From Axinella damicornis (taxonomy: Eukaryota > Porifera > Demospongiae > Axinellida > Axinellidae): a DNA stretch of 64,000 nt. This document shows, piece by piece, positions 46,500 to 59,343 of the stretch (its first letter is position 1; each line of letters begins with the position of its first letter). The stretch is taken from positions 10,937,467-11,001,466 of the forward strand of contig OZ007513.1 in NCBI GenBank assembly GCA_963931865.1, read 5' to 3'. The translations under genes were made by a program, and so were the position numbers. The notes beneath the pieces are model-generated. The model searched no databases. It was not told the DNA's origin and worked only from the letters and a program-made list of their open reading frames with translations.

Positions 46500-47760
46500 T
46501 TTCTGAAGCTTTCAGTATGGTCCTCTCTGACCCAGTGAAGGTTAGCAAAGACTCATCCGTCTGATTGCTGCATACAACAATTTTAAAGGCTCACTTGCCA
46601 GCTTTTTCTTTGTGTGTTGTGTGTGAACCCTTTCCCATTTCCCTCTCCCTGACCGAGAAGAGTGGCCAATGGAGCTGTCACATGTGCTCCAGGGTGGTGG
46701 TCGTGTGTCAAATATTGCTGTCTGAGGTCTCCATATATATCTGCTCTCAGGATGTCATCCCTCACTCGACGTGACAGCCGGTAGGTGCATTGCACTTATG
46801 ACAACCTCTAACTCTGTGTGTGTTGTTCATGTGCATTGTATGTGTAACTGCCATTGTTGCTGTTGTAAGCTGCATGCCCACACTGGGTCAGTCAGTGAAT
46901 ATCAATTCACTTCCATATAAGGGGTCTGAAAACTTTCCACGCTGTCAGGAACCTGATTCCTAAGTGCCCTGAATTTCCATTTGACTGTCTTGACTTTGCT
47001 TACACAGGAACGGCAGGTAAACTGTCGCCACTGTCACTGACAGACGCAGCAGACATGAGAAGTAACTTACACAGACAAGAAAGCCAATCTTCACACAATC
47101 CTACATCACTCACTGAAGAGAGCAGCGAAATACTTGGGTCGCCCGACGGATTTGACAGAAAAAGCTTTGCAGCAACTTTTGGTTTGTACATGTACGTAGC
47201 AAGATTAGACCTTGAATAATCGGTCCAGATATGACCCACGTGGAATGACAACATATAAACCTTACAATTATTTTACGAAGTCATCAGTGAAGGTCTACAT
47301 GGGCACGGCAGGTACAGAAAAACAACAGCAAAACAGATACAAACGGATCATAGAGTCAAGCCCAATCCAATCTGTTCATGGTTGACTGCATAAATAATTG
47401 CGCATGCGCAACCAGGCATTATTGTGGTTCAGACACTATAGGTATTCCCTATTCACTACATGCATGCTTAAATGTGGTAGCTGAGGAAGTTAGTAACTTC
47501 CTAGAACACGTGCTGAAGCTGAAGACAAGCTGAATAAGCTACCCCTATTTGTGGAACAAGTGTAATGCAAGAAAAAAGTTAAGGCCAGCAAATGCAGCTA
47601 CTATAGTTTGTGTACAGCTGTTTTGGTCTGTGTACAGCTGTTGTGGTCAATCCAGTCCAGTCCATTATCCAGCCAACACTTCTCCATGCATAGCTAGTAA
47701 AGTTTCTTCACCACTACAGACCTATGATTGCTGGTGAACGCAATGGAGCTCAGAGTTACA
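46500..47760. other. No gene recognised
   Basis: Short frames only. An isolated TTGCGCATGCGCAA palindrome occurs near 47398. Confidence 0.4.
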
Positions 47761-47767
47761 GTAGTAT

Positions 47768-47903
47768 AACCTCGTTCCCAGGCCATCCCCACTGCCAGGC
47801 TATTGATCGCTTGCAGTACGTAAGCGATCTGTAACCAGCTGCAGGAATGCACTACAAGCGATCAATAACAACCAGCAGTGGGAATGGCCCGGGAATGAGG
47901 CTA
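47768..47903. mobile_element. TAGCCTCG-family MITE
   Basis: AACCTCGTTCCCAGGCCATC at the left and GGCCCGGGAATGAGGCTA at the right, with two CGCTTGCAGTACG-like inner segments. Confidence 0.7.
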
Positions 47904-47926
47904 TGTCAATATTTTGACTATCCTGT

Positions 47927-48430
47927 AGCTTATAGTTTAGCTGCAGTTTGCCCTATGGCTACTTCCCATTTGACCATGCAGCCATTCATACACTACCATC
48001 CATTAGATTAACCTTCCACTCTGAAAGCAGATTGACTGTTCAACCATACAGTGGTTACCCTGCATGCAGAAGAGACAGTAAGGCAACCTCAAAGGTAGCT
48101 ACCCTATTCACCAGGTGCATGTGCAGGTAGCTAGTAACTTCCTAGCACCAAGAGTTCATGATAATTGTGGTTCAGGCCTATCAGCTTTTTATAGTTGTTC
48201 CCTATTCACCAGCAGTTGCGGCTTTTGGTCGTAGTTGATATACAATTGTGGTTCTGACGTCATCATATTCCCTATCCACTACCTGTGCTTTGGGGGTAGC
48301 TGAGGGAGCTAGTAACCTCCTGTAGCAGACTTTGTGGCTCTGCATGGCATCATAGTTCCCATGACTTCCTAGCAATCATAACTGTGGTGCAGGCCTATTG
48401 TTCCCTACATTGATGCAGATGTTCTTAAGG
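47927..48430. repeat. Direct duplication, copy 1
   Basis: GTAGCTTATAGTTTAGCTGC through TAACTGTGGTGCAGGCCTAT matches 50648-51425 in order. It includes the unit TTCCCTATTCACCAGCAGTT. Confidence 0.75.
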
Positions 48431-49026
48431 CACTGAGTAAAATCAATTATTACTCATTTCCATGCATACACTCTTCAGCCGGCATGTGCAACATTTTATT
48501 TACAGATGCATGTTTATAAACAATGACGTAATCGTATAAATTTGTCAGCTGTGTTTAGTAATTCAGGGGACGTACTTCTGGAATGTCGTACATGTGGCTG
48601 GCCCAGCTATACAACTCCGTGCAGTGTCTGTGAATGTGCATGGTCGCTGTTTGTGGCCAGTGTTTTTTTCTGGACATTTTATTTACTATGTGGATATTAA
48701 GTACAATACTTTAGGTATGGGTACAGGAAACGCATGTGCATTTAGAACCGGCCCTGGCCCTAAAATACCCTAACCCATCACCCTACTTTCTGCCAGACTA
48801 GCAACCACTTCATTTTATTTTGGGGTGAAATTGCTTGTGTTGGAGGGAGGGTGGGGGCCAAATCTGTCAGTTTTGATGGGGGGATTTGGGAGGAAGTTAC
48901 CTCCACCCTCTCTCTAAGGCCTGAAATAAACTGACATGCACATGTGGTATGAAATCATTACTGCTAGGCAATTTTAGTTGCTAAACCTTGGCATGGCCAT
49001 AGATAATAGACTACGTTTCTATTACG

Positions 49027-49257
49027 TTGAAGGACTGAGAGCCAGAGTGGTCTAACCCACGAACATTGAACTAGCCCCCCTAAACTTGAGAATTCTGTTA
49101 AAATGTGTTTCAGGAGCTGCTGAAATTTCAAGAATTTCAAAATTTCGGTCATATGCTCATACCCATTGCATATTTTTTACTTCCGAGTTTTGTGCAATTC
49201 ATGCAATTTCCAATACTTGATTTTGGGTTAGGCCACTCTGGTTCTCAGCCCTTCAGT
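49027..49257. mobile_element. Foldback MITE (TTGAAGGACTGAGAGCCAGA)
   Basis: The left arm pairs with TCTGGTTCTCAGCCCTTCA at the right. A second copy in opposite orientation lies at 51843-52036. Confidence 0.75.
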
Positions 49258-49259
49258 TA

Positions 49260-50640
49260 TGGTGTACGTATATATGTTCATGTGTTGTAGCCAGCATCCC
49301 CATAATATTGTTCATGTGTCAGGTGGACTCAGGTGCAGCTGTGCTGAGTATATAGCTATAAAACTACAATTCATAGCTAGCTATTCACACCACCACTATG
49401 TTTGCTATGTAGTTTATAGCTAGTTTAAATTTGCGAGCAACCATTGATTGACCATACATTAAACACTTTGAAAGCAGTTGTTTAACCATGCATACAGTCA
49501 TTACCATGGTTACAGACAAGCCAAATGAAAGGACAGCTGTTTATTTTGGCCTATGGCAATGCATACATTCACCAGTTGTGTTTATAGTGGTAACTGAGGT
49601 AGCTAGCATCAACTCCCTCACTGTTAAAATGGGGGAGTAGCTAATGGTTACTCTGCAAGAGCTCCAACACCCAGGCAAATTTAACTAATCCAGTGGTTTA
49701 TAAGTTGTAACAGGTGTTAGCTACCACGGTCAGGCAAATGGAACTCCTTTTACTCCACATTTTTAACAGTGAGCTACAGCACACATTGTAGCTGTAGGTG
49801 TTTCCTATTCACTATATAGCTAGCTAGTTGTGCTTTCTAGTAGCTAACTTCTTTTAGCAAATATGATAATGATTGCAGTGTAGGCCTATAGTCATTCCCT
49901 ATTCACCATGCAGTTATATGCATATATGGTTGAAGCTGCATGAGGAATTGAAGCTACGTAGTAAGTTAGTGACTTCCTACCTATTGCAGACATTATGGTC
50001 CGGGCATTACAAACACATTATTTTCTAGTAGGAATTCTAATTTCCAATTTTTCTTTGTAGAACAAAGCAAAGTTTCAGTAAATTTTGCCTGCTCAACACG
50101 AAACGAACTAGCAGCTCTTCCCCATGCATATCTTGCTCAGTGAAGTTTCTTTCACCCCTGCAGACCTAGGATTGCTGGTGATTGCAATGGAGTTTAGAGT
50201 GATAGCTATACAGAAGATGATGTTCATGATGCGTGTTTATAAGTATCTGTAGAAGACTTATAATGCAAATCATGTTCATTTGTACGAAAACTCATCATGC
50301 AAATAAATTATTATCAGGAATGGCGCATTCCTGCCTAAAGCTTGCTAAAATTATACTACTACTACCTAAAAAACGCCAATCCATTTGTTAGTTATGGCAA
50401 TTTGGGAATAATTACCCGAGTGATAGCGAGTGCAATGTATGCATGTTGTGAGTGCAAGAGAATTCATGTAATTAAACTACTAACCATATTTTCACACGTC
50501 AAAAGAAAGAGATTTGAGCAGTAAGCCACGGCCCAATTAACCACAAATCGGTCCATGCATGGGTCATGATATAAGGGAATTGATGAATATGCCGCATGTA
50601 GCTACTCAGTATAATAGCTATATTATTCATACCACTGCGA
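49260..50640. other. AT-rich intergenic sequence, no gene recognised
   Basis: Contains diffuse relatives of the TTCCCTATTCACC repeat (49790-49960) and no supported exon. Confidence 0.4.
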
Positions 50641-50647
50641 TTGCTTT

Positions 50648-51440
50648 GTAGCTTATAGTTTTAGCTGCAGTTTGCCCTGTATATATGGCTACTTCCCATT
50701 TGATCATCCATTCATGCACTAGCGTCCTTCGTTAGACTATGGTATGCATAAGATCTTTTGAACTTAATGAGGTTTCTTATATACCTCATCAACAAGCCGG
50801 TTATTGCACTCGAGCAGGTCTCTTAGCGATAAGAGCTAGACCTGCTGGAGTGCAGCATGCATACATATACCGGTATGCTCTGAAATTGATGCAGATTGGC
50901 TGTTCAACCATACAGCCGTTACCCTGGTTGCAGAAGAGACAGTAGGGCAACGTTAACCTCAAAAGATAGCTACACCTATTCACCGGGCCGGGTGTGCAGG
51001 AAGCTAGTTAACTTCCTAGCACATGCACAGTCATGATGATTGTGGTTCAGGCCTATCAGCTTTCTACAGTTGTTCCCTATTCACCAGCAGTTGCAGCTTT
51101 TGGTGGTACTTGATATACAATGGTGGTTCTGACATCATCATATTCCCTATTCACCAGCAGTTGCGGCTTTTGGTAGCTAGTTGATATACAATTGTGGTTC
51201 TAACATCATATGCATGGGTATTCCCTATTCACCAGCAGTTGTGGCGTTTGGTCGTAGTGATATACAATTGTGCATGGTTCTGATATCATCATATATTCCC
51301 TATTCACTACCTGTGCTTTGGGGGTAGCTGAGGGAGCTAGTGACTTCCTGTAGCAGACTTTGTGGCTCTGCATGGCATCATCACTTCCTAGCAGTCATAA
51401 CTGTGGTGCAGGCCTATCGTTCCCTATTCATCAACCAGCT
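50648..51440. repeat. Direct duplication, copy 2, with ~90-bp tandem units
   Basis: Matches 47927-48430. The CACCAGCAGTTGCGGCTTTT plus GATATACAATTGTGGTTCTG unit is repeated three times here (51070-51290) but once in copy 1. Confidence 0.75.
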
Positions 51441-51842
51441 GTTCATAGGCTAAGTAAAATAAAATATTAGTTGTTTAGGGCTAATTAGCTACTGATAGCA
51501 CTAGCTGTTAGTTCCAGCAAGAAAATTCAAGTCACAGTGATACAATTGAGCCTCTTCACCACAGATATCCTGAAGTGCTAACTCAAGATTTCAAATTCCT
51601 TGCATGGGAATTTGATCATGAACAGTGTAGCCAGAGAATGAGGTAAGGGACCTTCATCTAAGATGGTGAATGTAAAGTTAGTCTCTTTACCAACAGTGCA
51701 CGCCCCATCTTCAGACAGTTTCACTGTGATGGTTCTCCTATGCTTGAATGCTGCACTTTATGGTGATTTTGTCAGTGACTGTGCAAGTCAAATTAGTCAA
51801 ACTACTTCTTTTGTGTGGCAGAATGACCATAGGACCAATAAC

Positions 51843-52036
51843 TTGAAGGACTGAGAACCAGGGTGGCCGAACCCGATATCAAGTACTGGAAATGGCATGA
51901 ATTGCAGTAAAAAGAATGCAATGGGTATGAGCATGACCGAAAATTCAGCAGCTCCTGAAGCAGTATTCTCAAGTTTATGGGGGGCTAGTTCAATATTTGT
52001 GGGTTAGGCCACGTACTCTGGTTCTCAGCCCTTCAA
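51843..52036. mobile_element. Foldback MITE (TTGAAGGACTGAGAACCAGG)
   Basis: Same family as 49027-49257; the interior reads in the opposite direction. Confidence 0.75.
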
Positions 52037-52229
52037 TTAAGAGCGCATCAGTAGGTCACTCTGGTGGGTGCGACCTACTAATGCACTCTTGTCAGGACCC
52101 AATGATCTCAGCAGCCAAGCATATACCCGGTATTGTTTCTAATTCTCCAGTGTCAATGTTGAGTAATAATTACTAGAGGAGTAAATCCCTGAAGTACAAT
52201 CGGGGAGGGGGCATTTCAGGGCGTCACTC

Positions 52230-52797
52230 ATTCCCAACGCCTAGGCACCAGTGACTGAGTCACTCATTCCCAACGCCTAGGCACCAGTGACTGCGAGTCA
52301 CTCATGCATGCCTAGATACCATGCAGTGACCATGAGTCAGGAGTGATTGACATACCTATGACAATGGCCCATACAAAGTCAGCAATGTACAATGGAGATG
52401 ACTAAATTAGTGCTACAAGGCCGGCAAATGGCAAGGGGATGTAGTGCTACAAGGCCGGCAAATGCCAAGGGGATGAATAACAATACAAGGGGTCGGAAAA
52501 TGTGCAAGGGGATGAATAACAATCAATACAAGGTTAGCAATTGCAAATGTGCAAGGGGATGAACAACAATCAATACAAGGTCAGCAAATTTATATACAAG
52601 GGGGACTACAAGAGCAAAGATCAAGTGCACTGTCTAAAGCCTATAGAAATGCTTAGGTTCACACCCAGTTCACTATGCTTGGATTCACTGATTGAAGAAG
52701 AGTTCACGCCGCTGTGGTGCTGTGGGGAGAGAAGAGACAGCTCAGTCGTACTACAGTGCAGGCCTGTGTATACATAGCTACTAGTAGAATACTAGTT
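52230..52797. repeat. 3' end of duplicated MCO segment, copy 2
   Basis: Tandem AGTCACTCATTCCCAACGCC units, then ~33-bp CAAGGCCGGCAAATG-type units, then AGGTTCACACCCAGTTCACT. The order equals that of 37480-37930. Confidence 0.8.
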
Positions 52798-53114
52798 GGG
52801 AGGGCCTGGTATCTTTCCTCATGTGAGTAATGTCAGGATAGAACTGATGGTAGAACTGGTTTCATTGAACGGGGCACTGATGGGGCTCAGAACAGCAAGG
52901 TACCAGGTAACTATTTACGACGTGTATCTAGCTAGCGGGGGGAGGCTGCCATACACACCAAGAGTTGAATGTGTCGTTGGTTGAACAATACGTGAAACTT
53001 TGCTTTGTCATTTCTTGATTACATCATGCTCATGTGAGGAAGATACCAGGTCCTCTCCCGCGTTTCTGTACTGCAAGCGATGAAAAGCTGGGCGGGACCC
53101 GGGAACGAGGCTAG
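52798..53114. mobile_element. TAGCCTCG-family element, ~320 bp
   Basis: The left part GGGAGGGCCTGGTATCTTTC pairs with GATACCAGGTCCTCTCCC; the right end is GGGACCCGGGAACGAGGCTA. The interior is the reverse complement of that at 23744-24119. Confidence 0.7.
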
Positions 53115-53193
53115 GCTATGTAGCAGCCATGAACAGTTGGCTGCAATGTTACCACTTATTTAATAAATTTTATGCATTCATTCATTTGGCTAA

Positions 53194-56100
53194 CTAGACT
53201 AGCATTGATCCTAATTGTGCAGTTTTGACCAAATATTGGATGTTGTTAACTTTCTTTGCCAGTGTGTTCTTACGGTAGCAGCCATTAGCGGTGATGTCAT
53301 CACAGCAGGTGTGGAAGTAGTAGCAGGTGGTATCACAGTAGCAGCCTGAGGCAGTCTTGCAGTCTCCCTCAGTACAGCACCCAGTGTGACCAGCTGCAGC
53401 ACAGCCCTGATAGGTGGCAGCATCCAAGGCCTGGCTGACGGCATCAACCAGGCCATCTGGAGGGACACAACACATCACCATATCAACAAGGTTAACTTTT
53501 AGCCATGCCTATTGCAATTTCCGTAACTGGGTTTTTTTTTTACTCATGTGCGCGTGTGCAGAAAGGGGTAGAGTGATTGCTTTGTCTGTCAAACGAGAGT
53601 CGTACGAAGAGCTGCAGTGAGTGAGTGAAAATCGGTCTCTGTCCAAATTAGCGCACCTCAATTTCAACATTATTTACAGTATGCTAAATGTATGTACGTC
53701 TTCTATAATATTTAAATTATAAAGCACAGTCCATGCATCGAAGTTTGCTGCAAACACCACTTGGAATAAGTGCTCTACTGGGTACTTTTTGTCTCTATAG
53801 CAATTTTCTCAGACCAAGTAGCCCAAATCTAATCTATGAGTCAAACCCTGGTCATTAAGCACCGGGCTCTTGGTGGCATCCTCATTCCCACGTTAATTCT
53901 CTCCCACTCCATAAACTTGACTATACATACTTGACCTTTGAATCAAGCAAAGCAAAGCGGGAGAGAGCCTGTTTCTACTCCTACGTCTTGAAACCACAAA
54001 AGGGATTGCGAAGATCAAAATTATGTGGTGCCCTCCCCATAACACATACAATTAAATAGGCACAATTAATGCGATACAGCTAATAGGAGTAGTAGCTAAG
54101 TGTGCTACCAGACGCTCCTTAAACCTAATAGGACAGTGCACACATAGCTACACTGTCAGTGTGCTGAGCAGTAACCTCAATGTATCTGACTTACGTGGGT
54201 TTCCACAACCAATCTCGGCAATATCTGGGCAGCAGTTGCCGGAGCCATAGCACTGAGAATCACAATAGCAGTTTCCCGCATCAACGTGGCAGCCTGTGCC
54301 TGGCTTATTGCAGCACCCACCAGTGAACCCTGCTGCACGACATGTGGTTGGGGCCAATGGCTGCTGAGTAGTGGGGGGAGCTGTGAGGGAAGAAGAGGTT
54401 AGATGCAAGCCTCATATGCAGGAGCAGGATTGTTCCATGTAGCTACCTGGTCATACGGACAACTACTCTCCATTCAGGATCTGATATACTAGTGCATCAC
54501 TCAGAATATATTCTGCTGTCAAGCTGTTGCTAGCTAAGTTTTGCACAGTAGCTACCTGCTAGGAGGGACTATTATACATACCGTAAAAACGCAAACAGAA
54601 GCTTGTAGAATGGTGGCCATGTCATCTGCCATGGTTGAAATGGTGGATCCTTCGAGTGTTCGCTGTCCAATAATTTCTGATTATGTGTCACATTTTGCAA
54701 TTCTATAAGCAAGCGAGTGCGCCCCACCCTTAATTAGGATATTTAGCACATGGCAGTTGAGTGCCATACGGCTGATACAGCCCCTCAACCTCAGAGCTGT
54801 GCTTCTCAAGTTTGGTACTGTATAAGCCATACAACACCGACTGCCATATGTATCTATAGCATATAATATATTGTATCAGTACTGAGATGTATTAGTACCT
54901 TGGGTGGTGGTTGCCTGTGTAGCCGGAGCTGTGGAGGAAGGTAAAGGTAAAAGGTGATATCTGACCCGTGGCATTTCATCAATCTTCTCAAGGGCAGTCT
55001 AGCATTGTTGACTTATTGTTCTGCAAGATATGGGCACCGTAACCATCAGAGCTTCTCCGTATCCACACCGTCCGCACGCCCGTCGAGTCTGTGGTGGGAC
55101 CATTTGAAGTTTTGTATTCGGCTTTATCAGCGATTGTCCTGCGTAGAGGAGTGCCCGTAGGTGTGGTCTACACAGGAAATACTCAGTTGAAGTGGTCCCA
55201 CAACGGACTCGAACAGCATGTGGATGGTGCAATCACGGAGCAACTTTGACGGCGACGGTGCCCGTCAAGTCCTGTATCTACAGCTAGTTACTCCTGTGCT
55301 TGTGTGGCTAAAAGCTTTGGATTGTACTCATAACTACCAAACTTACTTTGATGGTTATATTGGTATATCCAGTCATAATAATCTTGTAGAGTTGGTTCAA
55401 AGTTTCCACTAATACGCATTGCCAGTGGACGTGCTGGATTCTGGTTGGGTCGAGCTTCGTTAAGGGTTACCGCCATTCCTTCCACTGCGTGGTTCTCCAC
55501 ATGGCAGTGCATGAACCAGACACCAGGGTTGTCAGCTATTATTCGGATGACGGCATAGCCTCCAGCTGGAACCAGGACGGTGTCTTTACGAGGAGTACGT
55601 GGGTCGATTTTTCCAGATGATGTCATTGGATATTCGTAGGCTCTCCCTGGAGCCCACGATGTTGAGGTACAGACATAGCCAGCTGATTGATTGCGAACGT
55701 AATCACATCTTCCAACATTTGGAGGACGATTGCAGACAATGTCATTGGAAAAGCAATCAACAAAACCAGTTCTGGAGTCAATAGGTGGCAGGCCGATCTT
55801 AAGCACCCAGAAGCTGTGCCCATGCATGTGCACTGGGTGGCTGAATGTGCCTCGTTGTCCAGCTATAGTGAGAACCATTTGATAGGTTTTTTGGTATTCA
55901 AGATTCCTCACATGAACACAGGAACAGTCGGGACTGAACGGGGACTGTGACACATCATTGCACATGTTGGGATCATCCAGGTCCTTGCAGAATTCAGCTT
56001 TAGCTAGTTGTGCAAAAGCTGTATCATTTACAGTTAATCCAGGAGGGACCGACGGAAAAGTTGAGCGGCGACCATTTACGGAACTCAGACCTCCAACACC

Positions 56101-57672
56101 TTCAGATGCAAACTGGAAAAATATCTCTTCATCTGGAGTAACCTTTGGAAGTATAGCATCATCGGAGGGAAGGAGAAGACGAAGGGAGTCCACATATATA
56201 CAACACAGATTGTAACGACGGTCTATTTTCCATGCACAGTTCATCATCTTGCAGGGATTGGATTCACTGCAGGTTGCGTTGATAGGGATGGATTTCTCTT
56301 TGATGTCCTCATATTGCCTTGAGGTTGGTAGTTTAGATCCTGGCTGGTTGTAGTGGAGTATGGCCTCAGCGGCCCGGTCTAAAAGCATGCGATAGGGAGC
56401 TGGTCGTTCGGGGATCGTACGCTCTTCAACATCAATTTCTTGTGCCTCCGCTCGCATCCAGTAGTCATCCTTGCTTGGGTTACTCTTGGTGATGAGCAGG
56501 AAGTCGTACCTCTCTCCAGACTGGATGCCAATGTAGTCCACAGGCACTGGGTCAACCCAATGCCCATCTGTCCCCACAACCCAGAGTTGATGCTCATCTA
56601 TTGAGAACCGAAAATAATAGTTATTGATGGCTCCGATCAGACGGAAGCGGTACACTTGACCTGGGTCTACACTGAAAATATGAAGACGCGACTTTACATA
56701 TGGATATTCATTACCGGGATGTTTGCCTTTCCCATTGATTAGTGCAGACCAGAATGGATAATTCCCGGCCTCCTTTCCATCTGGTCCAATAGTAAACCTT
56801 TCTATGGGGTCGTCATGGCCTGGAGGATTGAGTCCAGAATTTCTGTAGAACCAGATGGCACTTTCCAACAATGAGTAGGCGTCTACTGCAAGTTCACGAT
56901 ACCAGTCAGCTATGGTGATTACATGTTCAGCTGGTTTGTCCTGATACTCCTTCAGTTCAGTGGGTAGGGCCTTCCTGATCTGATCCTCGATGTCTGGTCT
57001 CTCCTTGACAATCAATGCTCCAAACAGGCCATCCGATCGCTGGACTCCGGTGTGAGAGTGGTACCAATGGGTACCAGGAGGATCTGCCTTGAAGATGTAG
57101 CGGAAAGACCGCTGCGGGTCAATTGGATTTTGCGTAATGTGGTGGACGCCGTCCATAAAGTAGTTGTTGTACTGATACATACCATGCCAGTGGATGGAGA
57201 CGGTCTCCATTTGAAGGTCGTTGCTTACATTCACTACCATAACCTGGTCTTTCCATACAATCAAAGTCGGACCTGGCACCTGTCCATTCACTCCGACAAA
57301 GGATTTGAAGGTGCTCCCATCAAAGATGTATGGTGGGGTACAGTAATCGCTGGGTGAATTAGTGAAGTTATTGCAAAATGGATGACCCCCTCCTGGGTGT
57401 CCATACAGGTCGCCCTCCTCGTCAAAGTAGTAAATTCGTGCTACTTGAATGATCTCACCATAGGTACGGTCAATGTAGTATCGAGCAAAGCTGTGAAACA
57501 GCCGAATCGACAAACTAAAGATACAGACATCAGCATCTTCGCGACATTCGCAGGAGGTCGTCGTGGAGTTGCATGGGACTGTGTGAATATCGAGGGTGGA
57601 TGCATCAATCGCAGCCGAGACCCACACTGTTGGGAGGAGGAGGGTGAGCAGGAACAAGGTGGTAGGGACCAT
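53194..57672 (-). CDS. Laccase-like multicopper oxidase with two SMB-like modules, MCO2
   Basis: Exons 57672-55347, 54928-54899, 54380-54195 and 53456-53194 join with every junction in phase 1, giving 934 residues. The signal peptide is MVPTTLFLLTLLLPTVWVSA. Copper motifs HWHG (160-163), HWYHSH (201-206), HPVHMHGHSFW and HCHVENHAVEGM are intact. The oxidase frame alone would stop at 55288, but a GTAAGT donor at 55346 precedes that stop. The 30-nt exon encodes a Thr-rich linker (PATQATTTQ). The next two exons each encode one cysteine-rich module with CYCD..C.....CC.DI...GC, resembling somatomedin B as found in TINAG-type proteins. Such modules usually bind other proteins, so they may anchor the enzyme in the matrix. 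It is the paralogue of MCO1 by segmental duplication. Confidence 0.88.
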
Positions 57673-57958
57673 GGTGCTTGCTACACTCCTGCAGGTGAGA
57701 GAAATGTTGCTCAGAGTCATTATTATGTTATTTAGCTACTAGCAGGACCCACATTATCTAGCGGGTCCAACCCCCCAACTGGCCCTACATGGTACAACCC
57801 TGGGTAAGCAAAAATAGTTGCTGCTTCCAATGCTTCCATATTTGCACAGGATGCCATGCTGTGAGCATCTGTTCAAGATTGCCACATATAGATATTTTTA
57901 AAGGTGTGGTCATACTTTGTTACATATACCACTGTACATGTTCAGAAGTGCGACCAAC

Positions 57959-58092
57959 ATGAGACAACCGTGACGTACACGAGACAACCGTGACATACAT
58001 GAGACAACCGTGACGTACATGTGACAACCGTGACGTACATGAGACAACCGTGACGTACATGTGACAACCGTGACGTACATGAGACAACCGTG
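57959..58092. repeat. 20-bp minisatellite, seven copies
   Basis: The unit TACATGAGACAACCGTGACG repeats with occasional G/T changes (ATGAGACA or ATGTGACA). There are no unique spacers. Confidence 0.95.
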
Positions 58093-58182
58093 AAGGAACT
58101 CAATTATTTTTTGTGTGGACCACGCCTACGGACGGGTACTCCTCTAAGCAATGGAGTTGCCAAATAGGCCAAATATCAGGGG

Positions 58183-58360
58183 TGTAGCTAGGATTTCAGG
58201 ACCGAGGAGGCATGGAGTTCTCAGCATGTGCTTATTCATGAGTTAATTAACTAATATCTCCATCATTATTTCCGCAGTGCACGCAAACAGTTGCTCTCGA
58301 AATGCTACAGCAATATCATGATGCCGGTGCCCTGACTGTCCCAGACTTGCAGCACGATCG
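58183..58360. repeat. GGGGTGTAGCTAGG-family repeat
   Basis: It matches 63170-63358 in reverse complement (TTTCCGCAGTGCACGCAAAC, GGTGCCCTGACTGTCCCAGA). One end reads GTAGCTAGG(A/G)TTT. Probably a short DNA transposon. Confidence 0.65.
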
Positions 58361-58639
58361 GTGTCAATTGACATGAAGCAGTTCTGACGGTTTTGGTCTA
58401 TGAGGGGTCATTATGACTGCACTTCATAGTTGCATAGTGTACGTACATTCCTTTGTGATGGCAGTTACTATGTGTGATCAGTGGCATAGCTAGGGTTTCA
58501 GCGACACCAGGGCCCGAGTAGTATTGCGACTGGCTGTACCTCAAAGCCAGTATCGGCGCCTTTGCCTTTAGGGAGTCGAGAAAGTGCATAAAGCGCATAA
58601 ACTTTTGCGCCATCATATTTTCAGTTGCCAGGAAGGGCT

Positions 58640-59150
58640 GTCTTGGCAACTTGGTTCGTTCCACTGCCCTGCACTCCTGGTAGCCATGTTGAAACCCCGG
58701 TTGCGACTCGCCATAGCGCAAGCTAAGTAGCTATTGCAATTCGTTCCAAGTAAAGTACATGCCACGTGGCAACCACGCTCAGTCGATCACGATCAATGGC
58801 GACCAAAAGGAAGATAAGACATTATTACAGCACTCACAACTTAGCCAGCACAGTGAGTTTCGGCATGTAAGCGTCAGTGAACGACAGCGATCACGGAGGT
58901 GTGGTCAGAATCTTTGTGTGCCTTTCCTAAGAACGCTACTGCCACCGGAAGTCGGAGAGAGTGCTTGAGCAATGGCGGCCAACAGCGAGATAAATCTCCA
59001 CCACCAAGGTGAGTTTCAGCACCAACTTTTACTTTCAGGTCAGTACATGATAGCGATCACGGAGGTGTACTCAGAATCTCTGTAGGCCAATCGTACAATA
59101 TTATATTATTGAATTATATTAGCTACTATTATTTACGCGGCACAATTTTT
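58640..59150 (+). repeat. Interspersed repeat R1, fullest copy
   Basis: CACTCCTGGTAGCCATGTTG at the start, two GGAGGTGT-x-x-TCAGAATCT blocks, then an AT-rich microsatellite tail ending ACGCGGCACAATTTTTCCCC. Other copies are at about 4.4-5.3, 11.4-11.8 and 20.3-20.5 kb. The start MATKRK...HYYSTHNLAS is shared by several copies, but no long frame exists. Confidence 0.7.
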
Positions 59151-59302
59151 CCCCTACCAGGAGTGTAATTATTATGTATTGAACACACCAATGAAGGAGT
59201 AGTACTAGTGACATATGGTACAAAAAACACTAATTGAATTACAGGCAACCGGTCTGATAATATTGTACTGTAGGGATACATGTAGCCAGGGTTTTATCTA
59301 CT

Positions 59303-59342
<40 letters not shown>
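59303..59342. repeat. 40-bp poly(G) tract
   Basis: Uninterrupted G run followed closely by CCCCCCC. Confidence 0.95.

Positions 59343-59343
<1 letters not shown>

Noticed and set aside
53194..54408. SMB-like exons as an independent secreted gene
   Set aside because: No signal-peptide exon was seen between them and the oxidase; all borders are phase 1 and match the oxidase donor in both paralogues, so fusion is the simpler reading.
57959..58092. Possible CRISPR-like array
   Set aside because: Units are contiguous 20-bp repeats without unique spacers, in an animal genome; an ordinary minisatellite.
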